Assembly: GCA_036008685.1 (NCBI GenBank)
Contig: DASYNF010000054.1
Location: forward strand, 1-25,142
Direction: 5' to 3'
From: Actinomadura_C sp036008685
Lineage (GTDB): Bacteria; Actinomycetota; Actinomycetes; Streptosporangiales; Streptosporangiaceae
Length of the DNA: 25,142 bases
Shown here: positions 1-6,713 of the stretch, in pieces
Position numbering within the stretch: the first letter of the stretch is position 1
Layout: each line of letters starts with the position of its first letter
Program-made: the position numbers and the translations under genes
The notes under the pieces: generated by a model
What the model saw: the letters and a program-made list of their open reading frames with translations, nothing else
What the model was told of the DNA's origin: nothing
The model's database searches: none

Positions 1-131
1 TCGGTGAAGGCCACCACCGACGGCGTGGTCCGCTGCCCCTCGGCATTGGGGATCACCTTCGGCTGCCCGTTCTCCGTCGTGGCGATCACCGAGTTCGTCG
101 TCCCCAGATCAATACCCACTGCCTTCGCCAT
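1..131 (-). CDS. dnaK: Molecular chaperone DnaK (Hsp70), N-terminal fragment
   Basis: The visible 43 residues begin MAKAVGIDLGTTNSVIA, the phosphate-1 loop of the Hsp70 ATPase domain (DLGTTNS), and continue through NAEGQRTTPSVVAF, the next conserved Hsp70 stretch. This is the ATP-binding end of a cytoplasmic chaperone that would work with DnaJ and GrpE. The remaining ~570 residues lie beyond the left edge, so intactness cannot be judged. The ATG at 129-131 is preceded on its strand by AAGGGG at good spacing. Actinomycetes may carry more than one DnaK, and whether this is the main or an accessory copy cannot be told from this fragment. No HspR (HAIR) inverted repeat was found in the upstream 390 bp, which slightly favours an accessory copy. 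Confidence 0.95.
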   Translation of the reverse strand, partial: MAKAVGIDLGTTNSVIATTENGQPKVIPNAEGQRTTPSVVAFT

Positions 132-522
132 CACTAGCCCCTTAACGCCACAAGACCGATGAGGAAGGCGTCATGGACGGGCAGGAGCGCCCGGATGGCG
201 GCCCCCGGCGGGGGCGGCCGCTCGGCGGCCGGCCGAAGCGAGCCTCCGTCGGCGGATGTGGCAGAAGTCTTGGATTGTCGGCGATCGGGCGCAGGCCGGG
301 CGGGAATCGATGACTGGGTCGTCCCGACCACGTCTGGTCGTCCGGAATGGATCCGCACCTATAACACTCGCATTCCATGCCGTCGGCCTCGACACCGGGG
401 TGCCTCCGGATACGGGGTGGCCCGGGGGCCGGAGAGGCGACCGGACGGGGGTGGAGCGGTGGTGCCGTCGGAGGCCCTGTGCCGTGTTCCCGGGGCCCGC
501 CCGTACCGGCAAGGGTCGTGCC
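132..522. other. Intergenic region upstream of dnaK
   Basis: No convincing gene is present; the open frames here are GC-driven shadows. Both flanking genes are on the minus strand. The only compositionally distinct spot is a relatively AT-rich patch at about 343-376, where GGAATG (344-349) and CATTCC (371-376) form a 6-bp inverted repeat around GTTATAGG on the minus strand. This could hold a dnaK promoter with a ~220-nt leader. No clear -35 box, HAIR element (CTTGAGT-N7-ACTCAAG) or CIRCE element was found. Confidence 0.4.
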
Positions 523-1095
523 TCAGGGCTTCATCGCATTCCGGATCAGGTCCCGTACCCGGTCGGTGATCCCGAGGATCGGGCCGGCCAGCAGGTTCTG
601 CACGGGGCTCTCCATGCCGGGGCGGGGGTGTGTGGGCGCGATCGCCTCGGCCGCCCGGACCGCGGCCGCGAGCCCCCTGCGCTGGGTGTCACCGAACTCC
701 GCGCGCAGCCGCTGGAACTCGTAGCGCTCCTCGGCCCGCGCGTGGGTGAGCACGTCCCCCCGGAGCTGGTTCAGGACGGCGAGGAAACGCGGATCCTCGG
801 TGTCCATGGCCTCGAGCTCCGCGAGGATCGCCTTGGCCGTGCGCTCCTCGTTGAGCCGGTCCTGGACGATGCCCTCACCCCCGTCGATCGTGCGCCGCGC
901 CACGGGATGGACGATCTCCTCCTCCGCGACTTCGTGAACCGAGAGCAACCGGACCAGGTCCTCGAAGGATTCCCGGCGTCTCTCGCTGGAGGAGCACGTC
1001 ACGAGGAGGAACAGGTCCCTGATCTGGGCGTGCTGTTTGACGAGCAGGTCCACGATGTCGTCGGGAGCCGGAGCGTCCGTGACTGCCATGTTCAT
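523..1095 (-). CDS. Hemerythrin HHE cation-binding domain protein
   Basis: A 190-residue, mostly helical protein with the spaced histidine and acid ligands of the HHE (hemerythrin-like) fold. These are H22 in KQHAQI, H54-x3-E58-x4-H63 in VHEVAEEEIVHP, and H118-x3-E122 in THARAEER. Proteins of this family bind a diiron centre in a four-helix bundle and serve as O2, NO or ROS sensors or scavengers; which applies here is unknown. I chose the ATG at 1093-1095 because GAGGAG sits 4 nt upstream. A longer frame to 1155 has no ribosome site, and ATG at 1089 is the next alternative. The C-terminal ~50 residues (Pro-rich, then amphipathic) are not part of the core fold. It is divergent from the ferritin-like gene starting at 1274, so the two possible iron proteins share a 180-bp promoter region. 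Confidence 0.9.
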   Translation of the reverse strand: MNMAVTDAPAPDDIVDLLVKQHAQIRDLFLLVTCSSSERRRESFEDLVRLLSVHEVAEEEIVHPVARRTIDGGEGIVQDRLNEERTAKAILAELEAMDTEDPRFLAVLNQLRGDVLTHARAEERYEFQRLRAEFGDTQRRGLAAAVRAAEAIAPTHPRPGMESPVQNLLAGPILGITDRVRDLIRNAMKP

Positions 1096-1273
1096 CGTGC
1101 TCCTCGGGTGTGGTCGGCTCAGTGCCCAGTTCGTACCCGGCGCCGGAATCGCCACGCGATGCCCTCATGGGACGGCGGTAAAGCCTTCACATGGAGGACA
1201 AGCCCGGATGCGACGCCAGATCTCTGACGGGGTAGAGCAAGCTCGCCCGGTCCCTTTCAGAAAGGCGGTCCCC

Positions 1274-2488
1274 GTGGCCTTCAATCCACTCGAACACCAA
1301 GGCATCCCGCTCGAAGATCAGATCCGTGACTGGGGTGAGCTCTACGTCGCGCCCCTCGACCCCGACCTCGGTGACCCGTACACGAGGTGCCGCGTGCTGG
1401 CGATGAACTCGATCGAGGTCAAGACGATCAAGTGCCAGCACGAGTTCACGAGGCAGTGCCCGGACCTCGAGGTCAGGCAGCTGATGTCCTGGATCCGCTA
1501 TATCGAGCAACAGCAGCAGAAAGTGGTGAACTGGCTGTTGCCGGGGCAGTCCTCCGTGCTGGAGACGACGATCCTCCACGAGCAGGTGGCGGTGGACCTG
1601 ACGGCCTGGGTGGCGCGGATGGAGCCGGACCCCTATCTCAAACAGAGCTTCGAGTTCGGTGTCCTGGAGGACTTCGACCACCTCTACCGCTTCGCCAACC
1701 TGTACGACCTGATCGAGCACCGCGCGGCCGAGAAGATCGTGGATCGGGTCACCGAGGTCATGCCGGGCCGGCCCACCCCGATCCATCACCGGCATCCCGT
1801 CGACAACGTCCGTGACCACTACGACCGTGACACCGTCGATCCCCGCTCGCGGCTGCACGCGCTGACCATCCTCGCGGCCGAGGAGCAGGTGATGACCTAC
1901 TACATGCAGACCGGGCCGTTGTACATGGAGCCGATCGCCCGCCAGCTCTACCAGGAGATCGGCATGGTGGAGGAGGAGCACGTCACCCACTACGAGACCC
2001 TCCTGGATCCCCGGGAGTCCTGGTGGGAGCGGCTCGTCCTGCTGGAGTACAACGAGTGCTACATGTACTACTCCTGCATGCTCACCGAGACGGATCCGAG
2101 GATCAAGGCGATCTGGGAGCTGCACCTCAACATGGAGCTGGAACACCTCCGCCAGGTGTGCGAGCTGATGCGCCGCCACGAGAACCGCGATCCCGCGAGC
2201 ATCCTGCCGCCCGAGCTTCCCGACCCGGTCACGTTCGAGCCGCAGAAGGCCTACCTGCGGGAGCTGCTGACCACGCAGATCGACATGACGACCCTCGGCA
2301 CCGGCTACGTGCGGGAGGCGCACGAGCGGTTCGAGCGCATGCAGGCACGGGTCAACGGCGCCGAGAAGCCGCCGAGCGTGCGGGTCGTCGACCAGCACGT
2401 CGCGTTGTACGGCCGGGACTACCGCCTGGAGACCGAGGGCCCGCATCCCGTCCCGAGCCTGCGGCAGGAGACCGGCGACCGGTCGTGA
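1274..2488 (+). CDS. Ferritin-like diiron-carboxylate protein of unknown role
   Basis: 404 residues. The C-terminal half shows a textbook ferritin-like ligand pattern on four helices: E203/E204, E233-x2-H236, E258/E261 and E288-x2-H291. Such sites hold two irons and activate O2 in ferritins, rubrerythrins and diiron oxidases. The N-terminal half also has acidic/His helices (E48, H56-E57, E97, H102-E103, E132, H136, E148-H149), so it may be a second, degenerate bundle. No signal peptide or membrane segment is seen. The GTG at 1274 has AGAAAGG 8 nt upstream, and the protein then starts AFNPLEHQGIPLE. An in-frame ATG at 1208 with GGAGG 10 nt upstream would add 22 residues of low-complexity character and is the alternative. 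Substrate and partner are not recognisable. The divergent HHE gene suggests a common iron or oxidative-stress theme, which is inference. Confidence 0.8.
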   Translation: MAFNPLEHQGIPLEDQIRDWGELYVAPLDPDLGDPYTRCRVLAMNSIEVKTIKCQHEFTRQCPDLEVRQLMSWIRYIEQQQQKVVNWLLPGQSSVLETTILHEQVAVDLTAWVARMEPDPYLKQSFEFGVLEDFDHLYRFANLYDLIEHRAAEKIVDRVTEVMPGRPTPIHHRHPVDNVRDHYDRDTVDPRSRLHALTILAAEEQVMTYYMQTGPLYMEPIARQLYQEIGMVEEEHVTHYETLLDPRESWWERLVLLEYNECYMYYSCMLTETDPRIKAIWELHLNMELEHLRQVCELMRRHENRDPASILPPELPDPVTFEPQKAYLRELLTTQIDMTTLGTGYVREAHERFERMQARVNGAEKPPSVRVVDQHVALYGRDYRLETEGPHPVPSLRQETGDRS

Positions 2489-2596
2489 GCCCCGGCCGCG
2501 GCCGCACGACCCCTCAGAGGAGGCCGGGAGCCGCGGGGGGAGAGGATCGGCGATCCGTCCGCGGGGCCGTGATCACATGCGGAACAATACGGCGTC

Positions 2597-4195
2597 GTGT
2601 CCCATCATCGACGGATTTCCCTCCAGGCCGCCCTCCTCGCCCTGGCCGCCCTCACGGCGCTCGCGGGCTGCGGGATGTCCGGCTCCAGAGCCCTGGCCCC
2701 GCGCGTCCGGGCCGGTTCGGCCGCCGCAGGACCGTCCGCGGCCTCGTCCCCAGCGTCGTCCCCGGCGGCCTTGTCGACCGCCGCCGAGAACGCCCGTCCG
2801 GGGACCAGGGACTGGCGGGTGCACAAGGTCGGGGCCGACCACGAGATCGAGGGCTACACGGACCAGGTGAGCGTGCTGCCAGGGCGGTCGTTCCGGTTGT
2901 TCGTCTCCACGACGGCAAAGGGCTTCACGGTCCAGGCCTTCCGGATGGGCTGGTACGGGGGAACGCAGGCCCGGCTGGTGTGGAGCTCACCGCATCAGAA
3001 GGGCACCGAGCAGGCCGCTCCGAAGATCGATACCTCTACCAACACGGTGACGGCGCCGTGGAAGCCGTCGCTCACCGTCCCGACCCCGGACTGGCCGGCC
3101 GGCTCCTACCTGCTGCGCCTCAACGCGGACTCGGGCGCTCAGCGCTATGTCCCGATCACGGTCCGCTCGGCCGATGTGGCCGGTCGGCTGGTGGTGCTCA
3201 ACGGCACCACCACCTGGCAGGCGTACAACCTCTGGGGCGGTTACAGCCTGTACGAGGGCCCGTCGGGCTTCGGCAGCCGGTCCCGCGCGGTCGCCTTCGA
3301 CCGGCCGTACGACAAGGACGGTGCGGTCAAGTTCATGGCCTACGAGCAGCCCGCCATCGTGCTCGCCGAACGCCTCGGGTCGCCACTCGCCTACACCACC
3401 GACAACGACCTGCACGCGGGTACGGGCATGCTGAACGGCGCCCGGGGGCTTCTCGTCCTCGGTCACGACGAGTACTGGTCCACGGCCATGCGCGACGAGG
3501 CCACGAGGGCCAGGAACGCGGGCGTCAACATCGCCTTCCTCGGCGCCAACGAGATCAACCGGCACATCCGGTTCGCCGCGACGAGGCTGGGCCCGAACCG
3601 GCTGGTCATCTGTTACAAGGGCCTGGACGACCCGATCGGCGAGAAGGATCCCTCCGAGGTCACCATCGACTGGCGCTTCGCCCGCAAGCCCTGGCCGGAG
3701 AGTGAGCTCACCGGCGTCTTCTATGAGTGCAACCCGGCCGAGGCGGCGTACGTGGTGTACGAGCCGGATCATTGGCTTCTCGCGGGCACGGGAGTCCGTA
3801 AGGGGCGGCGGTTTCCCGGCATGGTCGGACCGGAGTACGACCGGGTGAACCCGATCGTCGAGACCCCGCGGCCCATCGAGATCATCGCCCACTCCCCGGT
3901 GACGTGCGGCGGGGCCTCCAGCCATGCGGACTCGGCCTATTACACCGTGCGGAGCGGGGCGGGCGTGTTCGCCGCCGGAACGATGCGGTGGGTCTGCGCC
4001 ATGCGGGGGAAAGGCTGCGGCCATGGCGTCACCGATGCGGCCAAGGTCTTCGTGGACCGGGTCACCGAGACCCTGCTGCGGGCGATGGCCGAGGGGCCGG
4101 TGGGCCGGACGCATCCGGCCGAGGACAACATCGCGCAGGTCAAGCCGTACAAGGGCTATCCGGTGGTCGCGGGTGACGACCGGCCGGGCAGGTGA
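2597..4195 (+). CDS. Secreted lipoprotein with N,N-dimethylformamidase beta-subunit-like domain
   Basis: 532 residues starting at GTG. The N-terminus has basic residues (HHRR), a hydrophobic stretch and a lipobox LAGC with the lipidated cysteine at residue 25. A Ser/Ala/Pro-rich linker runs to about residue 65. The rest (FRMGWYGG, WQAYNLWGG, TDNDLH, LVLGHDEYWS, NIAFLGANEINRHIRF) has the hallmarks of the dimethylformamidase large-subunit C-terminal family. Most such actinobacterial secreted members are uncharacterised, and the true amidase needs a small alpha subunit not seen nearby. The product is therefore probably a surface-anchored protein that need not act on dimethylformamide. The ribosome site is weak (GCGGA about 12 nt before GTG). 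It follows the ferritin-like gene by 108 bp on the same strand and probably has its own promoter. Confidence 0.85.
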   Translation: MSHHRRISLQAALLALAALTALAGCGMSGSRALAPRVRAGSAAAGPSAASSPASSPAALSTAAENARPGTRDWRVHKVGADHEIEGYTDQVSVLPGRSFRLFVSTTAKGFTVQAFRMGWYGGTQARLVWSSPHQKGTEQAAPKIDTSTNTVTAPWKPSLTVPTPDWPAGSYLLRLNADSGAQRYVPITVRSADVAGRLVVLNGTTTWQAYNLWGGYSLYEGPSGFGSRSRAVAFDRPYDKDGAVKFMAYEQPAIVLAERLGSPLAYTTDNDLHAGTGMLNGARGLLVLGHDEYWSTAMRDEATRARNAGVNIAFLGANEINRHIRFAATRLGPNRLVICYKGLDDPIGEKDPSEVTIDWRFARKPWPESELTGVFYECNPAEAAYVVYEPDHWLLAGTGVRKGRRFPGMVGPEYDRVNPIVETPRPIEIIAHSPVTCGGASSHADSAYYTVRSGAGVFAAGTMRWVCAMRGKGCGHGVTDAAKVFVDRVTETLLRAMAEGPVGRTHPAEDNIAQVKPYKGYPVVAGDDRPGR

Positions 4196-4281
4196 CGCCG
4201 GGGCGGTCGCGGGTACATGACCATGGGGCCTGGAGGTCGTCCGACCCGGTCGGCGTGGCCCCGTGAGCACAGGGAGAAGCC

Positions 4282-4632
4282 ATGGCGGTGAGGCTCAGCC
4301 AGCGGTCGTACCAGTACGCCAAACGCCTGATCGGGGAAGGGCGCGTCGTCGTCGATGTGATGGACGACTGGAGTGAACACCAGCCGACGGCGCAGCAGGA
4401 GAACGAGTTCATCGAGGGGCACGGCTGGCGGGAGTTCGGCAGGTGGCACCTCGGCGAGGACGACGAGCACGGCGAGGAGACCAAGGGGAGGTACAAGTTC
4501 CCCTACGGCGACTTCGAGAACGTTCACCGGTGTGGCGTGCTGGCCGCGGAGGTACGGGCGGCGCAGCGGGACTACACCGACATCGAGGTGGCGGCGGCAC
4601 ACCTGCACGGCATGCTCGACGAACTCAGGTGA
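4282..4632 (+). CDS. Conserved hypothetical protein (116 aa)
   Basis: A small, soluble, charged protein. The ATG is preceded by AGGGAGAA at good spacing. Notable stretches are YAKRLIGEG near the start, DDWSEHQP, HGWREFGRWHLG, RYKFPYGDFENVHRCGV and a C-terminal AAAHLHGMLDEL helix. I recognise it as the kind of single-domain protein widespread in actinomycetes without an assigned function; no catalytic motif is evident. It converges with the next gene (4672-4968, minus) across a 39-bp gap, so it is monocistronic. Confidence 0.85.
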   Translation: MAVRLSQRSYQYAKRLIGEGRVVVDVMDDWSEHQPTAQQENEFIEGHGWREFGRWHLGEDDEHGEETKGRYKFPYGDFENVHRCGVLAAEVRAAQRDYTDIEVAAAHLHGMLDELR

Positions 4633-4671
4633 TCGGCCCCGCGGGCGACGGTGCCGGAACGGGCCGCGACG

Positions 4672-4968
4672 TCACGGGGAGTCGGAGTCCACGTCAGGGG
4701 CACGGGCTTCACGGACACGGGGAGCCGGTGTCACGGTGGGGTCGGCGGTCGCCTCTTCCGCGGCCTTACGGAGCGCGTCCGCCAGTTCCGGAAGCCCCGC
4801 GGGCTCGAAGATGAGGACCACGTCGCGGTCGTTGCCTTCGCCATCCGTCCCGTTCACGTGTTGCACGACCACACGGGTGTTGATGACCCCGTCCGCAGTC
4901 GAGACGTCCATGTTGGCAACGCCGACGTCGACCCGGCGGGCGAAGACTTTCTCCAGGTCAGGCTGCAT
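4672..4968 (-). CDS. Hypothetical protein (98 aa)
   Basis: Not recognised. The product is soluble and acidic. The core, about residues 10-65, looks like a small alpha/beta domain: VGVANMDVSTADGVINTRVVV, then RDVVLIFEPAGLPELADALRKAAEEA. It is followed by a disordered Pro/Asp/Ser tail. I chose the ATG at 4966-4968; GGGGA lies 15 nt upstream, so the ribosome site is poor. A TTG at 5004 would add 12 residues. It is divergent from the GSP17M-like gene at 5146. Coding potential is supported by the alternating beta-strand/helix pattern rather than by a known family. Confidence 0.6.
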   Translation of the reverse strand: MQPDLEKVFARRVDVGVANMDVSTADGVINTRVVVQHVNGTDGEGNDRDVVLIFEPAGLPELADALRKAAEEATADPTVTPAPRVREARAPDVDSDSP

Positions 4969-5115
4969 GGGTGTGACGCTACGTCCCCGCTCCCCGGTCG
5001 GCAACCAGCACCGGTTGAAGGTTTCTCCAGCACTTCCCCCATCGACGGCCCCATCGACGGCGGGTCCCGTGACATGGGTGTACGGGCTGAGCTGAGGGAA
5101 CGCTTGGGACTAGGC

Positions 5116-5130
5116 GTCCTCACAGAGGAC
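5116..5130. promoter_or_regulatory. Short perfect hairpin just upstream of the GSP17M-like ribosome site
   Basis: GTCCTC (5116-5121) and GAGGAC (5125-5130) form a perfect 6-bp inverted repeat around ACA, ending directly before AAAGGGGG, the ribosome site of the gene at 5146. It may be a leader hairpin or an operator; function is not shown. A 12-bp tandem duplication (CCCCATCGACGG twice, about 5037-5060) lies further upstream in the same 177-bp gap. Confidence 0.4.
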
Positions 5131-5145
5131 AAAGGGGGTTTTTCC

Positions 5146-5643
5146 ATGGAAACCGACAACATGACCGGTGCGCACAAGGTCGTCTTGGGGACCTACAGGT
5201 CCCATGAGGCGGCTCAGCACGCGGTGGACATCCTGGCCGAGCACAAGTTCCCGGTCGAGCATGTGACCATCGTCGGTACCGGTCTGCGGCTGGAAGAGCG
5301 GGTCATCGGCCGGTGGACGCTCGGCCGGGCCGTCGTCGCGGGCGCGACCACGGGTGGCTGGATCGGCCTGCTGATCGGTCTCGTCTTCTGGATCGTGAGC
5401 CCGTGGGCCGTCGGCGCCGTCGTCTCGGCGATCCTGCTGGGTCTGCTCTTCGGTGCCGTCTTCGCCGCGGTGGCCTACACGGTGCAGCGGCGGGCCTACG
5501 CGTCGGTCTCCGCGGTCGTGGCGGACCGCTATGACGTCCTGGTCGACGCCGAGTTCGCCGAGGAGGCACGGCAGGTGGTCGACGCCGCCCTGCCCGCCGC
5601 GGACCGGTCACGTGAGACGAGGCCGGGTGACGCCGTGTCATGA
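5146..5643 (+). CDS. General stress protein 17M-like membrane protein
   Basis: 165 residues. The N-terminal ~50 residues (LGTYRSHEAAQHAVDILAEHKFPVEHVTIVG) match the GSP17M/YflT-type stress domain, an alpha/beta fold. Two hydrophobic Gly-rich segments follow at about residues 68-90 and 93-117, forming a membrane hairpin. A second short alpha/beta part (YDVLVDAEFAEEARQVVDAAL) then ends the fold. Family members in Gram-positives are induced by general stress, and their biochemical role is unknown. The ATG at 5146 has AAGGGGG 8 nt upstream. The open frame extends back to 4651, but that part is antisense to the preceding gene. It converges with the DUF2905 gene and is separated from it by a terminator-like hairpin. 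Confidence 0.85.
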   Translation: METDNMTGAHKVVLGTYRSHEAAQHAVDILAEHKFPVEHVTIVGTGLRLEERVIGRWTLGRAVVAGATTGGWIGLLIGLVFWIVSPWAVGAVVSAILLGLLFGAVFAAVAYTVQRRAYASVSAVVADRYDVLVDAEFAEEARQVVDAALPAADRSRETRPGDAVS

Positions 5644-5651
5644 CCGGAGGC

Positions 5652-5686
5652 CGGGAGGGACCGCGGATCCCCATCGGCCCCTCCCG
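5652..5686. terminator. Candidate bidirectional terminator hairpin
   Basis: CGGGAGGG (5652-5659) pairs perfectly with CCCTCCCG (5679-5686) in the 75-bp gap between the convergent genes ending at 5643 and 5719. There is no T-tract, as is common in GC-rich actinomycetes. The call rests on position and pairing only. Confidence 0.4.
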
Positions 5687-5718
5687 TTCGGCTGCCCGCG
5701 ATCACCGGTGCGAGGCGA

Positions 5719-5943
5719 TCACCTGCGGAACAGGTAGAGCACCACATAGAGCAGCAGGTTCAGGAGGGCGGAGATCAACAGCATCGAGGTGATCGGAACG
5801 TAGATCCGGGTCCGCCCGCTCTGGATCCGGAGGTCGCCGGGCAGCCGGCCGAACCACGACAACCAGCCCGCCCAGGCCATGAACCCCAGGGCGAGCAGCG
5901 CCAGTCCCGCCGCGAGCAGCCACAGTCCGACCGCCCTGCCCAT
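5719..5943 (-). CDS. DUF2905 family small membrane protein
   Basis: 74 residues: an N-terminal transmembrane helix, the diagnostic loop GRLPGDLRIQSGRTRIYVPIT, and a second transmembrane helix ending LLLYVVLYLFRR. The GRLPGD-RI core is the signature of DUF2905, a tiny two-helix membrane protein found across bacteria with no known function. The ATG at 5941-5943 is preceded by GAAGG at about 10 nt. It is a single gene, convergent with the stress gene on its 3' side and divergent from the DUF3099 gene. Confidence 0.9.
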   Translation of the reverse strand: MGRAVGLWLLAAGLALLALGFMAWAGWLSWFGRLPGDLRIQSGRTRIYVPITSMLLISALLNLLLYVVLYLFRR

Positions 5944-6139
5944 TGCCGTATGCCTTCGTTCCGAATCGCCGAGTAGCCGCCGGGCGGGTGCCGCCGCCGG
6001 TCCGGCGGCGTGCGGCCATGCCGGTCACCGTGCTCCGCGCCCTCGGCGGGTCCCTACCCCGGAGCCGGGGCCGGAACCGGCGGGCCCGGGGAAACCGCCC
6101 GGGAACGTCCTCCAGGGCGCCGGAGCGCGGCGAAACGGC

Positions 6140-6337
6140 GTGAAATACGGTGAGACCGTGCGGCGCCGGAAGCGGATCTACCTCATCATGATGGGCACGT
6201 GCCTCACGCTCTTCGTGCTGTCCTGGACCGTCGTGCGGTTCGTCTCCCAGCCCTTGGCCGTCCTGATGTCCGTCATAGCCCTGGTCATCCCGCCCTTCGC
6301 CGCCATCGTGGCCAACCGGAGTGACGATGACGAATGA
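6140..6337 (+). CDS. DUF3099 family small membrane protein
   Basis: 65 residues: a basic N-terminus (RRRKR), a first membrane helix starting IYLIMMGTCLTLFVLSW, the short loop RFVSQPL, a second helix, then VIPPFAAIVANR with an acidic tail. This pattern is that of actinobacterial DUF3099 proteins, which have two transmembrane helices and no known function. I start it at the GTG at 6140; a GTG at 6158 immediately before the basic stretch is equally possible. The N-terminal motif common in longer DUF3099 members is absent here, so this is a short version. Confidence 0.7.
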   Translation: MKYGETVRRRKRIYLIMMGTCLTLFVLSWTVVRFVSQPLAVLMSVIALVIPPFAAIVANRSDDDE

Positions 6338-6403
6338 TCCACGAATGATCGGGGCATCGCCCGGCTCCCGCATCACCCGGCCGTCGCGGGGTAGGAGCGG
6401 GCC

Positions 6404-6649
6404 ATGCAGGTCACCAAGATCACCGCACCCCTCCGACAGACCCCCGACGAGTTCGGCACCGGGCTGAGCTGGGCCGAAGCGGCCACCGAGGCCTGGTTGG
6501 CGGCCGCCAAGCAGGCCGGCGTGCCGGCCGAGGTGCAGTCCGTCCATCACGAGGACACGGACAACCGGGCGGCCACCGTCCGGGTGAACGGCGAACTGTA
6601 CGTGCTGCGGGCCGACCAGGGGACCGTCACGGCGAGGCCCGCCGACTAG
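6404..6649 (+). CDS. Small hypothetical protein (81 aa)
   Basis: Not recognised. The ATG has TAGGAG about 7 nt upstream. The predicted layout is a strand, a helix (WAEAATEAWLAAAKQAG), then strands (AATVRVNGELYVLRADQGTVTA). It is soluble and has no membrane segment or cysteine. It is preceded by the DUF3099 gene on the same strand and followed 64 bp later by an MFS transporter; no functional link can be read. Confidence 0.75.
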   Translation: MQVTKITAPLRQTPDEFGTGLSWAEAATEAWLAAAKQAGVPAEVQSVHHEDTDNRAATVRVNGELYVLRADQGTVTARPAD

Positions 6650-6713
6650 ATCCGTATTTCCTGGTCACCGGCCGGGTGGACATGAACGCCGCTGAGCGGG
6701 CACAACGGGGCCC

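Noticed and set aside
132..522. A possible HspR (HAIR) or CIRCE operator before dnaK.
   Set aside because: No CTTGAGT-N7-ACTCAAG or CIRCE-like pair found by eye on either strand.
1187..2446. Long minus-strand open frame (419 codons).
   Set aside because: Antisense shadow of the ferritin-like gene: low-complexity Val/Leu/His-rich product, no ribosome site, and the plus frame has clear diiron motifs.
2489..2560. Hairpin-like GC stretch after the ferritin-like gene as a terminator.
   Set aside because: The arms (CCCCGGCCGCGGC and GCCGGGAGCCGCGGGG) pair only with several mismatches and bulges; too weak to call in such GC-rich DNA.
2987..4270. Long minus-strand open frame (427 codons).
   Set aside because: Antisense to the lipoprotein gene, which has a lipobox and family motifs; the minus product is Arg/Gly/Pro-rich without motifs.
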